DNA from: Spongilla lacustris
Taxonomy: Eukaryota; Porifera; Demospongiae; Spongillida; Spongillidae
Length of the DNA stretch: 64,000 nt
Direction of reading: 5' to 3'
NCBI GenBank assembly: GCA_949361645.1
Contig: OX442425.1
Location: 7,974,642 to 8,038,641 of the forward strand
Of the stretch, positions 54,772-64,000 are shown piece after piece. Numbering within the stretch: the first letter of the stretch is position 1; each line of letters opens with the position of its first letter. A program made the translations under genes and the position numbers. The notes beneath the pieces were generated by a model. It was not told the origin of the DNA and made no database searches. It saw nothing but the letters and a program-made list of their open reading frames with translations.

Positions 54772-57700
54772 CTATGGTCAGAACGTACCGTTCTTACGTA
54801 CTGTCGAATGCACGGAGAGGAGAGGAAGCTGAGCGTACAGCCGGCGCTCATAAGCATGGCTGATTATATACAATTACACGGCTAACTCCTACCGGACGTT
54901 GTACGCCAAAGGAAGTCACACCCTGGCGTTACGCCTATGATGATCGTATATGAATACACAAGTGATTTTAAATCACTGGCGTGACGTACCTTATTTTGGA
55001 AACAATACACCAGTGAATCGACCGGGTAGTATACGGCAGGGTAATATAATTGGCGTATCGCAATTGCTATAAATTTCTTCGGCGTTACGGCTGCGATATC
55101 AGAAGCGTATTGGAAACAAGTTGTATATAGCTAGCTACGCCCAACTAATACATACAATAATAGATAATAACGTGCTATTAAAAATGGCTGCTTTCAGTTG
55201 TCGGAATGGTTTCTAGTTCAAGATGAACGTCGAAGTCAAAGTACGAAAGCAACCTACAAACTCAACTCTATCTCTAATGTGAAAAGACTGGAATATTTTG
55301 AACTCGCAGAAGGGATAGCGTGATTGATTCAATTTCCGCCATGCGGTGATGGATGGTGCATGCTTACCGATATACTAGCTGAAGTTGTTGTACATGACGG
55401 CCACGGACTTCTTGGATTCCACTACTCCCGACCAGCCAAAGGGTAAAACGTGTGCGAAGACTGGGATCAGATATATTGTGTGTGTGCGTACATGTGTGAG
55501 TGTGTGCGTGTGCTTGTGTGTGTGTAGATTTGTACATCATTGATGTATCTTCTTGAAGAACATTATCAGGAAGGTAGGTCGTCGCACAAAGATGGTGTAA
55601 AATGGACTGGTCTTTTGCCTCTAGATGGTAAGAAAGATGATGAAAAGTACTCCATCTTGTTCACCTCTTCAGAACCCATGAGGATAATGGTAAGCATATG
55701 GTGTACAGGAAGTGTGCATAAAGGCTACATGTGGGTACAGGTACAGGAAGGGGTGCATGTGTTGTGTAGCAATGTTTCATTGTTATTTTTGTCTCTCGTC
55801 ACCTCTTACCCCTCCCCCACCTCTTACCCCTCCCCCACCTCTTACCCCTCCCCCACCTCTTACCCTCTCCCCCAACAGCACTTACATGTATATGTAAGTA
55901 TGTACTTCTACTTAAAACGTAAAGATGTAGTTAGTGTGTTTCCTGCTGGAGGTGGGATGGTGGTATCACTTTGGTATAAACGGTAGGTCTGGTACTGCAT
56001 GTGTGCTCATTTTGAATGTTGTTACTGACACTGTGTGTGTTGTACACACATAGCATTTGCACACACACATATGTATACCTCACATGTGCAACACACAGAT
56101 TTACAATACATGCACACATACACATACATGATGCACACACACATACACATACATATTTAGTAGTGTGTTCGGATACTGCACTCAACTGCTACTATTTTCA
56201 TTGGATATTGTGAGAAAAGAAAATAATAGGTACAGCTGGTTATTGCTTAGCCATAGCTAGTTACTTTCTTCTTTTGTCCCCAAAGGTGATGGAAAACTTA
56301 GCAGCATTACTTTCTGGAGGTGATGCAGAAGTGGAAGATGAGGAGCATGAAGGTAAGTGCCCCCACTTGGCAGTATACTGTAGCAATAAAGAATGAAAAG
56401 CACTTGCAAAGCCAACCCCATCTCGATCTTTTAGAACTCACGGAAAGGGTTAGCGTAATTTATTCCATTTCCATCATGGATGGTGCGTGCTGACCGATAC
56501 TAGCTGAAGCTACATCTCTTCCAATGGGTGAGAATGACACTCCTAGTACAGGTAAGGGTAAGCCTGTCATCTTAATTTGTAAGTATGCAATTCTATGGTG
56601 GTATAGATGATGGCAAAACTAACTTAAGCATCATGCTAAGCGACACTTACCTCAATGGCCAGTACGAACCATTTGTGTCAAAGGCTGCAGCAATGGCATA
56701 TCTCATCCTTGACCAACGGTTTGTGCATGTACATGTACCTGTATGTGTAATGTTGTCATGTGCATGTTGCTTCACAGGGACAAAAAAAAAACCTGAAGTT
56801 TGTCTTCCATACATTGAGGTGTCAGTTCGCATTTCTGAAAATTTGCTCTCCTCTTCCATCAAAACAAGACCTATGGGTGGCTTTGTCTAACGTTTTGTAA
56901 CTATCTCACTACTTCCTTACTCATACTACAGGGGTTCTGACAAGCAGTTGATCTTTGTGACTTTGTTGTATACAAATCTGGAACCAATTCCATTGTACGT
57001 TATACTAATTAAGGATGCAGCATGTATAATATCACCTGCAACTCACACAGGAGATAGGAGCTCTGATTGGCTGTTTTGGAGTTCACATGACATTGTGCAT
57101 CACATGGACCCTGTCATCACCTGCCAGAGTGCCTCTCCTGAGTGAATATGACTGCCATTTCAAAAATGGTGTGGTTCATCGGACAAAGTCCTCAGGTCTG
57201 TTCCTCAATATGATCATCGATGTACAACAGCTGACACTGACACTACCACCACTGTTGAACGACAGGAGGTGTCTGCTAAAAGACTTCTGCATAATTGGAA
57301 CAATGACTTGTATTGTTGAACGTGTACATGTATGTAATGTCATGTTTGTTTGTTGTTTATTAAATGTTTTTATATAATAAAGAGTCTGGAAAGTATAGGG
57401 ACGAAAGGGATACGTAAAACGCTGCCGTATCGGATTTTTCTCAAGACTTGCGTTACGCCAAGGTTCACGCCCCTAAATTGGACCCGTTCACGCTACCGAT
57501 ACGCCAAATAATCTTACGTTAAAAAAAAAAAGCGGTGCCGATCGGCGATGATACGCCACTATGGTCACGTTGACGTCACGCCAGTGTATTCGCTTCCGAT
57601 ACGGACTCCAATTGTTGGCCGTGTAAGTAAAACAAATTCCCTGGATCCAAACCCTGGTACGGAACGATGGCAATGGTATTATGCAATCACAAATAAACGG

Positions 57701-57955
57701 CTAAGAGGTATCATGTCTGTAACGGAGCTGTAACAGAACGTTCTTACCCAACGTACTGTTACGGAGCTGTAACGAGATGGCACCACCCAAATACGAAATG
57801 GCACCACCCAAATACGAGACGGCACGACCCGAATACGAGATGGCACGACCCGAATACGAGACGGCGCGACCCGAATACGAGATGGCGCGACCCGAATACG
57901 AAAAGCGAGCGCGTGTCGAATTATGGCAGTGATCACCCCCCATAGGTAGGTAGCT
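54772..57955 (+). mobile_element. Unknown element X, longer copy
   Basis: Both ends are recognised because they recur, joined together and inverted, at 26376-28605. The left end contains ggtcagaacgtaccgttctt. The right end contains related ccaacgtactgttacgg / gaacgttctgttac sequence in the opposite sense, followed by six tandem 21-bp units (cgacccgaatacga core) at 57776-57903 and ending gccataattcgac in reverse. Repeated GGCGTTACGCC-like motifs occur inside both ends. The middle holds several exon-like frames (next entry). Superfamily not recognised. Confidence 0.6.
55390..57300 (+). other. Exon-like frames inside element X, unassigned
   Basis: Stretches with plausible coding character: VVVHDGHGLLGFHYSRPAKG ending near a donor at 55440; MYLLEEHYQEG at 55543 with KKDDEKYSILFTSSEPMRIM to 55690; VMENLAALLSGGDAEVEDEE at 56285-56352 ending at GTAAGT; and FYGGIDDGKTNLSIMLSDTY to 56720 then PEVCLPYIEVSVRISENLL at 56790-56850. 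Acidic, no known motif. Segment 55280-55400 resembles 56430-56520, an internal duplication. It could be a captured or element-specific gene; no complete model was possible. Confidence 0.4.
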
Positions 57956-58089
57956 GGCTGGTGGAATTTTGCCATCCTGCAGAGTCACTGTAACTGCGTG
58001 GTCCCATAGCAAAGGTTTGGACATCACCAAATATGATTGTCAGCAGCCATAACAGTGCCTCTAATTCTGTTACCTTTTCACAACACTGA

Positions 58090-58370
58090 GTGGAAACTGT
58101 AAAGTTATGTAAGGTTATGTAAGGTTATGTAAGGTTATGTATACAAAGTCATACATCTAGAGCAACCCCCCCATCAGCATTGATATGATAAGGAATACTA
58201 TAACATTACACAATCTGTGTCATCTAGAAGCCAGGCATCTGCAGCACCTATAGGTACTGTGAAGGACTATAGGTACTGTGAAGGACTATAGGTACTGTGA
58301 AGGACTATAGGTACTGTGAAGGACTATAGGTACTGTGAAGGACTATAGGTACTGTGTATAGTGACCAGCA
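58090..58370. repeat. Two short tandem repeats
   Basis: ggttatgtaa (10 bp, four copies) near 58100-58140 and aggactataggtactgtga (19 bp, about six copies) at 58258-58355. Confidence 0.85.
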
Positions 58371-58579
58371 ACACACAACTGACAGTATTATTCCATTGAA
58401 AGGAGTAGCTACGTGAACATGGTTGTGGAAGGCAGCACACAGGAAAGGAATGCATTACTGGAAACGTTTTCACGCCTTAGTATATATCACACAAGGTTTC
58501 AACATCATGTGAATTCCAGTTATTAAGGGAAGTTAGCAGACCTGCCATCAACACCTGTGCCGCTAATAAGGTTGAATAG

Positions 58580-59165
58580 ATCTTGGTGAGACCTTGCCCT
58601 AGTACTCCCCCTTGGTGAGACCTTGCCCTAGCACTCCCCCTTGGTGAGACCTTGCCCTAGCACTCCCCCTTGGTGAGACCTTGCCCTAGCACTCCCCCTT
58701 GGTGAGACCTTGCCCTAGCACTCCCCCCTTGGTGAGACCTTGCCCTAGCACTCCCCCTTGGTGAGACCTTGCCCTAGCACTCCCCCCTTGGTGAGACCTT
58801 GCCCTGGCACTCCCCCCTTGGTGAGACCTTGCCCTGGCACTCCCCCCTTGGTGAGACCTTGCCCTAGCACTCCCCCTTGGTGAGACCTTGCCCTAGCACT
58901 CCCCCTTGGTGAGACCTTGCCCTAGCACTCCCCCCTTGGTGAGACCTTGCCCTAGCACTCCCCCTTGGTGAGACCTTGCCCTAGCACTCCCCCCTTGGTG
59001 AGACCTTGCCCTAGCACTCCCCCTTGGTGAGACCTTGCCCTAGCACTCCCCCCTTGGTGAGACCTTGCCCTAGCACTCCCCCCTTGGTGAGACCTTGCCC
59101 TAGCACTCCCCCCTTGGTGAGACCTTGCCCTAGCACTCCCCCCTTGGTGAGACCTTGCCCTAAGC
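58580..59165. repeat. 29-30-bp minisatellite, about 20 units
   Basis: Unit cttggtgagaccttgcccta plus gcactcccc(c). Units differ mainly in C-run length (29 versus 30 bp). Each contains TTG|GTGAGA, a plausible 5' splice motif in the plus sense. Direct repeats without unique spacers exclude a CRISPR array. Confidence 0.92.
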
Positions 59166-59397
59166 ACTCCATATTATTAATTTATTTACTTATGTGCTAG
59201 TACAGAAAAAAAAGTCCTGTATCACTACTTTGACGTGTGATAGTATGGCTACTGAGATGTGTTGGTAGTTATTATAGTGTCAAGAGCAACGTGGTGTTAT
59301 ACACCATACCTTATCCCCCCCAGCCTCTATGGCACACTGGGGGTGCTCATCTCCCCCCCCCCCCCCCCCCCCCCCCCCCAGGCTCTATAGTACACTG

Positions 59398-59720
59398 GGG
59401 GTGTTATGGCGGTTTATGGCGAACACAGCAGCTGCCCCACCCATTGTCTGGTTGCTGGATTATTGTATGTGTATACTTTTTGTGTTGTGATATTCTTACT
59501 GGTGCAGTAATCTGAATGTACAACACAGTAGGATAGCATTGCATGTACACCACACAGTGATTCATCGCATGTACTTTACAGAGAAGACAATGGCAAAATA
59601 AAGGTCTAGACAACATACACCACCAAAAAGGAAGGAAGAAGTGTTTTGTAGTACAGTGACCATTCATTGCTGCTTAGGGTCATACTGGTAATGGGTGGTG
59701 ATGAAATCTGAGGATAGAAG
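59398..59720 (+). pseudogene. Partial copy of the CYB561D-like last exon and 3' flank
   Basis: gcgaacacagcagctgcccc acccattgtctggttgc corresponds to 25535-25610 with an internal ~30-bp deletion; similarity resumes in the 3' flank (aaggtctagacaacatacacc versus aaggcctagacaacacacac). The frame is not preserved. It suggests a local duplication spanning the region or a transposed 3' fragment. Confidence 0.65.
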
Positions 59721-59849
59721 GCAATAGCCAGCATGGCATGAAATCTGATATATGAACAGTTGAATTGTCTACGTAACCACAGGCATTTTGGCTCCTCCCC
59801 TCTGGTTGCCATTGACCACTTCCTCACTGCCCCCATTCCACCATCACCT

Positions 59850-60430
59850 CTCCTCCACAACACACCTGCACACACCATCACCCCTCCTCCACAACACACC
59901 TGCACACACCATCACCTCTCCTCCACAACACACCTGCACACACCATCACCTCTCCTCCACAACACACCTGCACACACCATCACCTCTCCTCCACAACACA
60001 CCTGCACACACCATCACCTCTCCTCCACAACACACCTGCACACACCACCATCACCCCTCCTCCACAACACACCTACACACACCACCATCACCCCTCCACA
60101 ACACACCTGCACACACCATCACCTCTCCTCCACAACACACCTGCACACACCATCACCTCTCCTCCACAACACACCTGCACACACCATCACCTCTCCTCCA
60201 CAACACACCTGCACACACCACCATCACCCCTCCTCCACAACACACCTACACACACCACCATCACCCCTCCACAACACACCTGCACACACCATCACCTCTC
60301 CTCCACAACACACCTGCACACACCATCACCTCTCCTCCACAACACACCTGCACACACCATCACCTCTCCTCCACAACACACCTGCACACACCACCATCAC
60401 CTCTCCTTAACAACACACCTGCACACACCA
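59850..60430. repeat. 34-bp minisatellite adjoining the REEP exon 6 donor
   Basis: About 17 units of cacctctcctccacaacaca plus cctgcacacaccat. Read on the minus strand, each unit contains GCAG|GTGTGT, similar to the true donor CAAG|GTGTGT at 60440/60439. The large frames on either strand here are repeat artefacts. Confidence 0.9.
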
Positions 60431-60439
60431 GCCACACAC

Positions 60440-62857
60440 CTTGCTTGGCACGTTCAGGCGTCTCGATGATGGTAAATCCATCTGCTGCCAGGTTGTGCTC
60501 CTCGGGACTCTGCCGTCTTGCCTCCTCTGTACCTCTGGAAGGCCCTGCTACAGCTGCTGCCCCCACATTGGCAGCTGTACCTACATCGACACTCCCGCCG
60601 TGATCGGCTGGGACCTGGTTATCTACTCCTCGCTGCAGTACTTCTGTGATAACAACTTGACCCTTTAAAGGGGGGAAGGGGGGTAACACATTAATTCTTT
60701 TTAATGCCTTACAGGCACTGTGATTGGTTGTGTTAACTACAAGACTTGACAGAGCCCTAACCTCATGTGATTATTTTATGCTTGTCTATAACATACAGGT
60801 ACACGTTCTTTCTGGTAGACCACACCCCTTTTAGGCTACAACCAAGCTACTCCTGATGACGTGTGCAGTGAACATTATGTGTGCAAATCAGTCCTTGAAG
60901 TGCTTTGAAATCAACAACAGTTCACTGCTGCAAGTCTGTGTACCCCTTCCTCTGTAGACCCACATACCCACGTACCCCTGTAGACCCACATACCCACGTA
61001 CCCCTGTAGACCCACATACCCACGTACCCCTGTAGACCCACGTACCCATGTACCCCTGTAGACCCATGTACCCATGTACCCCTGTAGACCCACGTACCCA
61101 TGTACCCCTGTAGACCCACATACCCATGTACCCCTGTAGACCCACGTACCCATGTACCCCTGTAGACCCACATACCCACGTACCCCTGTAGACCCACATA
61201 CCCACGTACCCCTGTAGACCCACATACCCATGTACCCCTGTAGACCCACATACCCATGTACCCCTGTAGACCCACGTACCCATGCACCCCTGTAGACCCA
61301 CGTACCATGTACCCCTGTAGACCCACGTACCCATGTACCCCTGTAGACCCACGTACCCATGTACCCCTGTAGACCCACGTACCCATGTACCCCTGTAGAC
61401 CCACATACCCACGTACCCCTGTAGACCCACATACCCACGTACCCCTGTAGACCCACGTACCCATGCACCCCTGTAGACCCACATACCCACGTACCCCTGT
61501 AGACCCACGTACCCATGTACCCCCCCTGTAGACCCACGTACCCACGTACATAGCCTTTGGAAACACCCTGAACCATGCAGCCTGATCCATATTCAGAGAC
61601 AAGCTGTACGGGTCAGAGTGCTATGATGTTTGGGGGTCATCATGTCTCTGTCCCCCAAACATCTTATAGTCTTCTAGACAGTTGCAATACACGTAATGCC
61701 TAAGACTTCTTCTCCTCCTCCCCCTTCCCTCACCTTCATGGCAGTGGTGACAATAGCTGTGGCAGCAATATTAAAGCCTTCTTTAGACACTCTCCTCAAG
61801 GCGTTCAATCCTGTGGTCCCCACTTTTGCGATATAAATATCAATCTGTGCTTCACGTTTCAGGAGGAATGGATGGACAACAACTCTGTACAGCTGCTTTG
61901 CTCCCTGCCAATGGTTGCCAAGGTAACAGTCAAGAGTTGGCATGGGCACCCCATAGTAATAACATAGGTGGTGAGAGACTAAACTACACCCAGTCTTCTA
62001 AAACCACAGGGGCACACACACACCACACCACAGGGGTACACACACCACAGGGGCACACACCACAGGCTATCATCTATACACATACCAGGGATGGGGAATG
62101 GTCCCTTCTATGATGTCAAAAGGGGACACACACCCACATGCACCATATATAAGGTTCAACCATACCCTACTCTCCAATGACTTCATCTAAAGAGTTAACT
62201 CTTTAGATGAAGTCCTCCCTCTCACAACCCTGTTAACCATTGTACATAGTGGTAATTACATCATAGGCCAACATCACCATAGCAACACACCTCAGTTAGC
62301 GGTAGTACCAGCCACAACACAAACACAATCTTCAGCTCGTAGTAGAGAGGCATCCTGGAAGTGGAAGGGGAAAGCGCACTGTCACCAACATGCCCCCCAC
62401 CCACACATGCCCACACACACAATCACATTGCTACCTTCCTCCCTGTATTTGTCCTAACAGGGGGTTATCGAGACTCCAGCTAAAGCACAACAGACATGGA
62501 CTGGGGACAACTAGGAAGGGGGGCCCATAGGAGAGGGCATACTTATTGTGGTATGGTACACGCACTTGAAGATAACTCCCTTGGCCCCCCCTCCTTCTTA
62601 TCGACCCCCTCCCCCCCCCCCCCCCCCCTCCTGTTCATCCCTTGGAACCTCCCCTACTCTTCATAGAACCTGAGAATACTGCTGTTTCCGTGGAGATTGG
62701 CAGTAAACAACATACCAGACAATGCTTCCCTGTACCATTGGCTTTGGCCCACTTACCATGATACAAAGATATCCATAAAAGTCTCTGTAGCCTGGAAGAG
62801 TGCAAACACCACCCAGTACATCAGCCATTTTGTCTAAGTGAAGGACAGTGTGCACCG

Positions 62858-62898
<41 letters not shown>

Positions 62899-63534
62899 TT
62901 GCAGTCTGTGCACGTGTGCATGTGTGTATGAGTGTGCATGTGGTTCTGACAGACTGAGACGCAAGGTCAGTGTATGTTCAGTGACACGCAGTGTTGTGCG
63001 TGCAGCAGCCCAGGGCGCACCCCCAAAGCGTCTGCACAAAGGACGGCCGCTGAACTGAATCAGCATCATACCGCAATGCTAGGGTTTAATCTGCTCTAGT
63101 ACCACACGCCATACATGGCCACTACTGTCGCACCAGCATTCTTTCTCACACTGCGGGCACTCACATAATCCTTGTGGCTTTTCGTCCTGATGGCCTTGAA
63201 CGAGGCGTAGGCGGGGTAGACGATGCCGAAGAGCAATCTACGACGGGAGAGGGTGAGAGGGGAAGAGGAGGGGGAAGTGGCGGTGTAGGAGGAGGGAAGT
63301 GGCGGTGTGGGGGAGAGGGAAGAAGCCGTGTAAAGAGAGGAGGTACATGTGGGAAGGGCGGGAAATAGAGGTGACAAAAAAAGTTGAGACCGAGTGAAGG
63401 AGAGACGTCAAAAAAGTTATTCGGGAAGGCCGTTCATCAAACGTTTTACATCGGAATAGTGTTTGCCAGCTTGGGCTACAACGCACCAAAGCATCAGCTT
63501 ACATGAAAACTCTGCAGAGAATAGCTGCTACCAT
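60440..63534 (-). CDS. REEP: REEP1-4-like (TB2/DP1/HVA22) ER-shaping membrane protein, six exons resolved
   Basis: Exons 63534-63503, 63237-63165, 62833-62757, 62354-62291, 61904-61734 and 60662-60440 join in phase (32+73+77+64+171+223 nt), giving 213 residues before an unresolved C-terminal exon. It begins MVAAILCRVF and continues LLFGIVYPAYASFKAIRTK, KWLMYWVVFALFQATETF, PLYYELKIVFVLWLVLP, then AKQLYRVVVHPFL and GFNIAATAIVTTAMK. Human REEP1-4 show LIFGTLYPAYSSYKAVKTK, KWMMYWIVF, FYFELKIAFVIWLLSP, LYRKFVHPTL and GLNLAANAAVTAAA in the same order. REEP proteins form hairpins in the ER membrane and link tubules to microtubules. Exon 6 encodes a low-complexity Ala/Gly tail ending GFTIIETPERAKQ. 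A candidate last coding stretch (EEVVNGNQRGGAKMPVVT, stop near 59769) lies beyond the minisatellite but its junction is not settled. Confidence 0.9.
60955..61545. repeat. 18-bp minisatellite in REEP intron 5
   Basis: About 32 units of cccac(g/a)taccc(a/c)(c/t)gtacccctgtaga type, alternating two variants. Translations of either strand give repetitive peptides only. Confidence 0.93.
62179..62214. other. Perfect 36-bp palindrome in REEP intron 4
   Basis: GACTTCATCTAAAGAGTT followed directly by its reverse complement, no loop. Confidence 0.9.
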
Positions 63535-64000
63535 CACGCGGCGGCGAACGCGACACAACAAACACCAAAATGCCCTTAATTTTTTTCCCAAATTTCTTTT
63601 AACGCTTTTTAAAAATCTTTTGGTTGTCGCATATTTATGAAGACTTAACCCACTTTACGGTACGCAACATAAACATCATATCAGGAAAGACGAGTGCAAT
63701 CAAAAGGCTGTTTATAACAGGAAGCTGAAGGTGCGTTGCGTGTTTTAGTTATGGGGATTGCTGCTACCCCTGCTGAGCGGTTATAATTCGGAAAGAGCGG
63801 CGATTAATAGTGAAACGTTGACCTGGACCTCCCGCCGATCAACACTGTGTGCTGGAGCAAAAACCGGCTCGCTTTGTTGGTATATGCGAAGCCCACAGGC
63901 AAGATTTAAGAGGGAGGGAAGCGGGAGCGCATGGTTTTGGAAAGCAAGCTCTATAGTACGATGTGCGCGCTATGAATACTTTATGCGCCGGAGCCAGATT
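63535..64000 (-). promoter_or_regulatory. Upstream region of the REEP gene
   Basis: Lies 5' of the start codon on the minus strand and should contain the promoter and 5' UTR. No specific motif is claimed. Confidence 0.4.

Noticed and set aside
58580..59165. Possible CRISPR-like direct repeat array
   Set aside because: Units are contiguous with no unique spacers, and the genome is animal; it is a minisatellite. The same applies to 59850-60430 and 60955-61545.
59760..60603. 271-codon His/Pro/Thr-rich frames on the plus strand
   Set aside because: They read through the 34-bp minisatellite and antisense to REEP exon 6.
60888..61602. 200+ codon Tyr/Gly/Val repeat frames on the minus strand
   Set aside because: All three frames are open because of the 18-bp repeat in REEP intron 5; no start, domain or splice support.

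Overview
The window is animal nuclear DNA. It holds spliced orthologs of metazoan genes (ATP synthase subunit e, a CYB561D-type cytochrome b561, an REEP1-4-type reticulon-like protein, and an RNF24/RNF122-type RING-H2 ligase), short introns (49-75 nt in the best-resolved genes), AT-rich spacers and many DNA transposons, MITEs and minisatellites. My best guess is a marine non-vertebrate, probably a sponge. That is inference from gene compactness and repeat types; no species marker is present.

Layout. 0-4 kb: a 5'-truncated LINE with reverse transcriptase plus restriction-like endonuclease, and two further LINE 3' fragments. 5.7-7.5 kb (minus): an RNF24/122-like membrane RING ligase with a duplicated membrane exon. 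8-10.5 kb: MITEs and a perfect hairpin. 11.35-12.04 kb (minus): ATP5ME, divergent from a CYB561D-like gene (plus, 12.18-25.64 kb). The 11.4-kb second intron of the latter contains a 9.76-kb pogo/Tigger transposon with about 1.1-kb terminal inverted repeats. A 4935-bp RAG1-like transposon is inserted inside its left repeat.

That nested element is the main result. Its single 11-exon gene (minus, 14523-18493, 1129 codons, all phases consistent, no stop) combines the RAG1 N-terminal zinc module, a RING-like module and a RAG1-type DDE core with the C..C and H....H zinc ligands. It has a perfect 4-bp target duplication (AATA). Its ends share two blocks, CACGGCT and ACATTTAGT, separated by 23 bp at one end and 12 bp at the other, the spacing of vertebrate recombination signal sequences. 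No RAG2-like gene is present.

26-31 kb: nested TA-flanked MITEs and a deleted copy of a larger unknown element. 31.4-35.0 kb: a 43-bp minisatellite with an 1164-bp higher-order duplication. 35-50 kb: transposon relics, fold-back elements, a broken integrase-like gene and possible small RNA hairpins. 50.3-54.8 kb: an intact Ty3/gypsy retrotransposon with identical LTRs. 54.8-58 kb: the longer copy of the unknown element. 58-63.5 kb: minisatellites interleaved with the exons of the REEP gene (minus).

A second theme is that several minisatellites abut or contain splice sites of the host genes (CYB561D exons 3 and 4, REEP exon 6).
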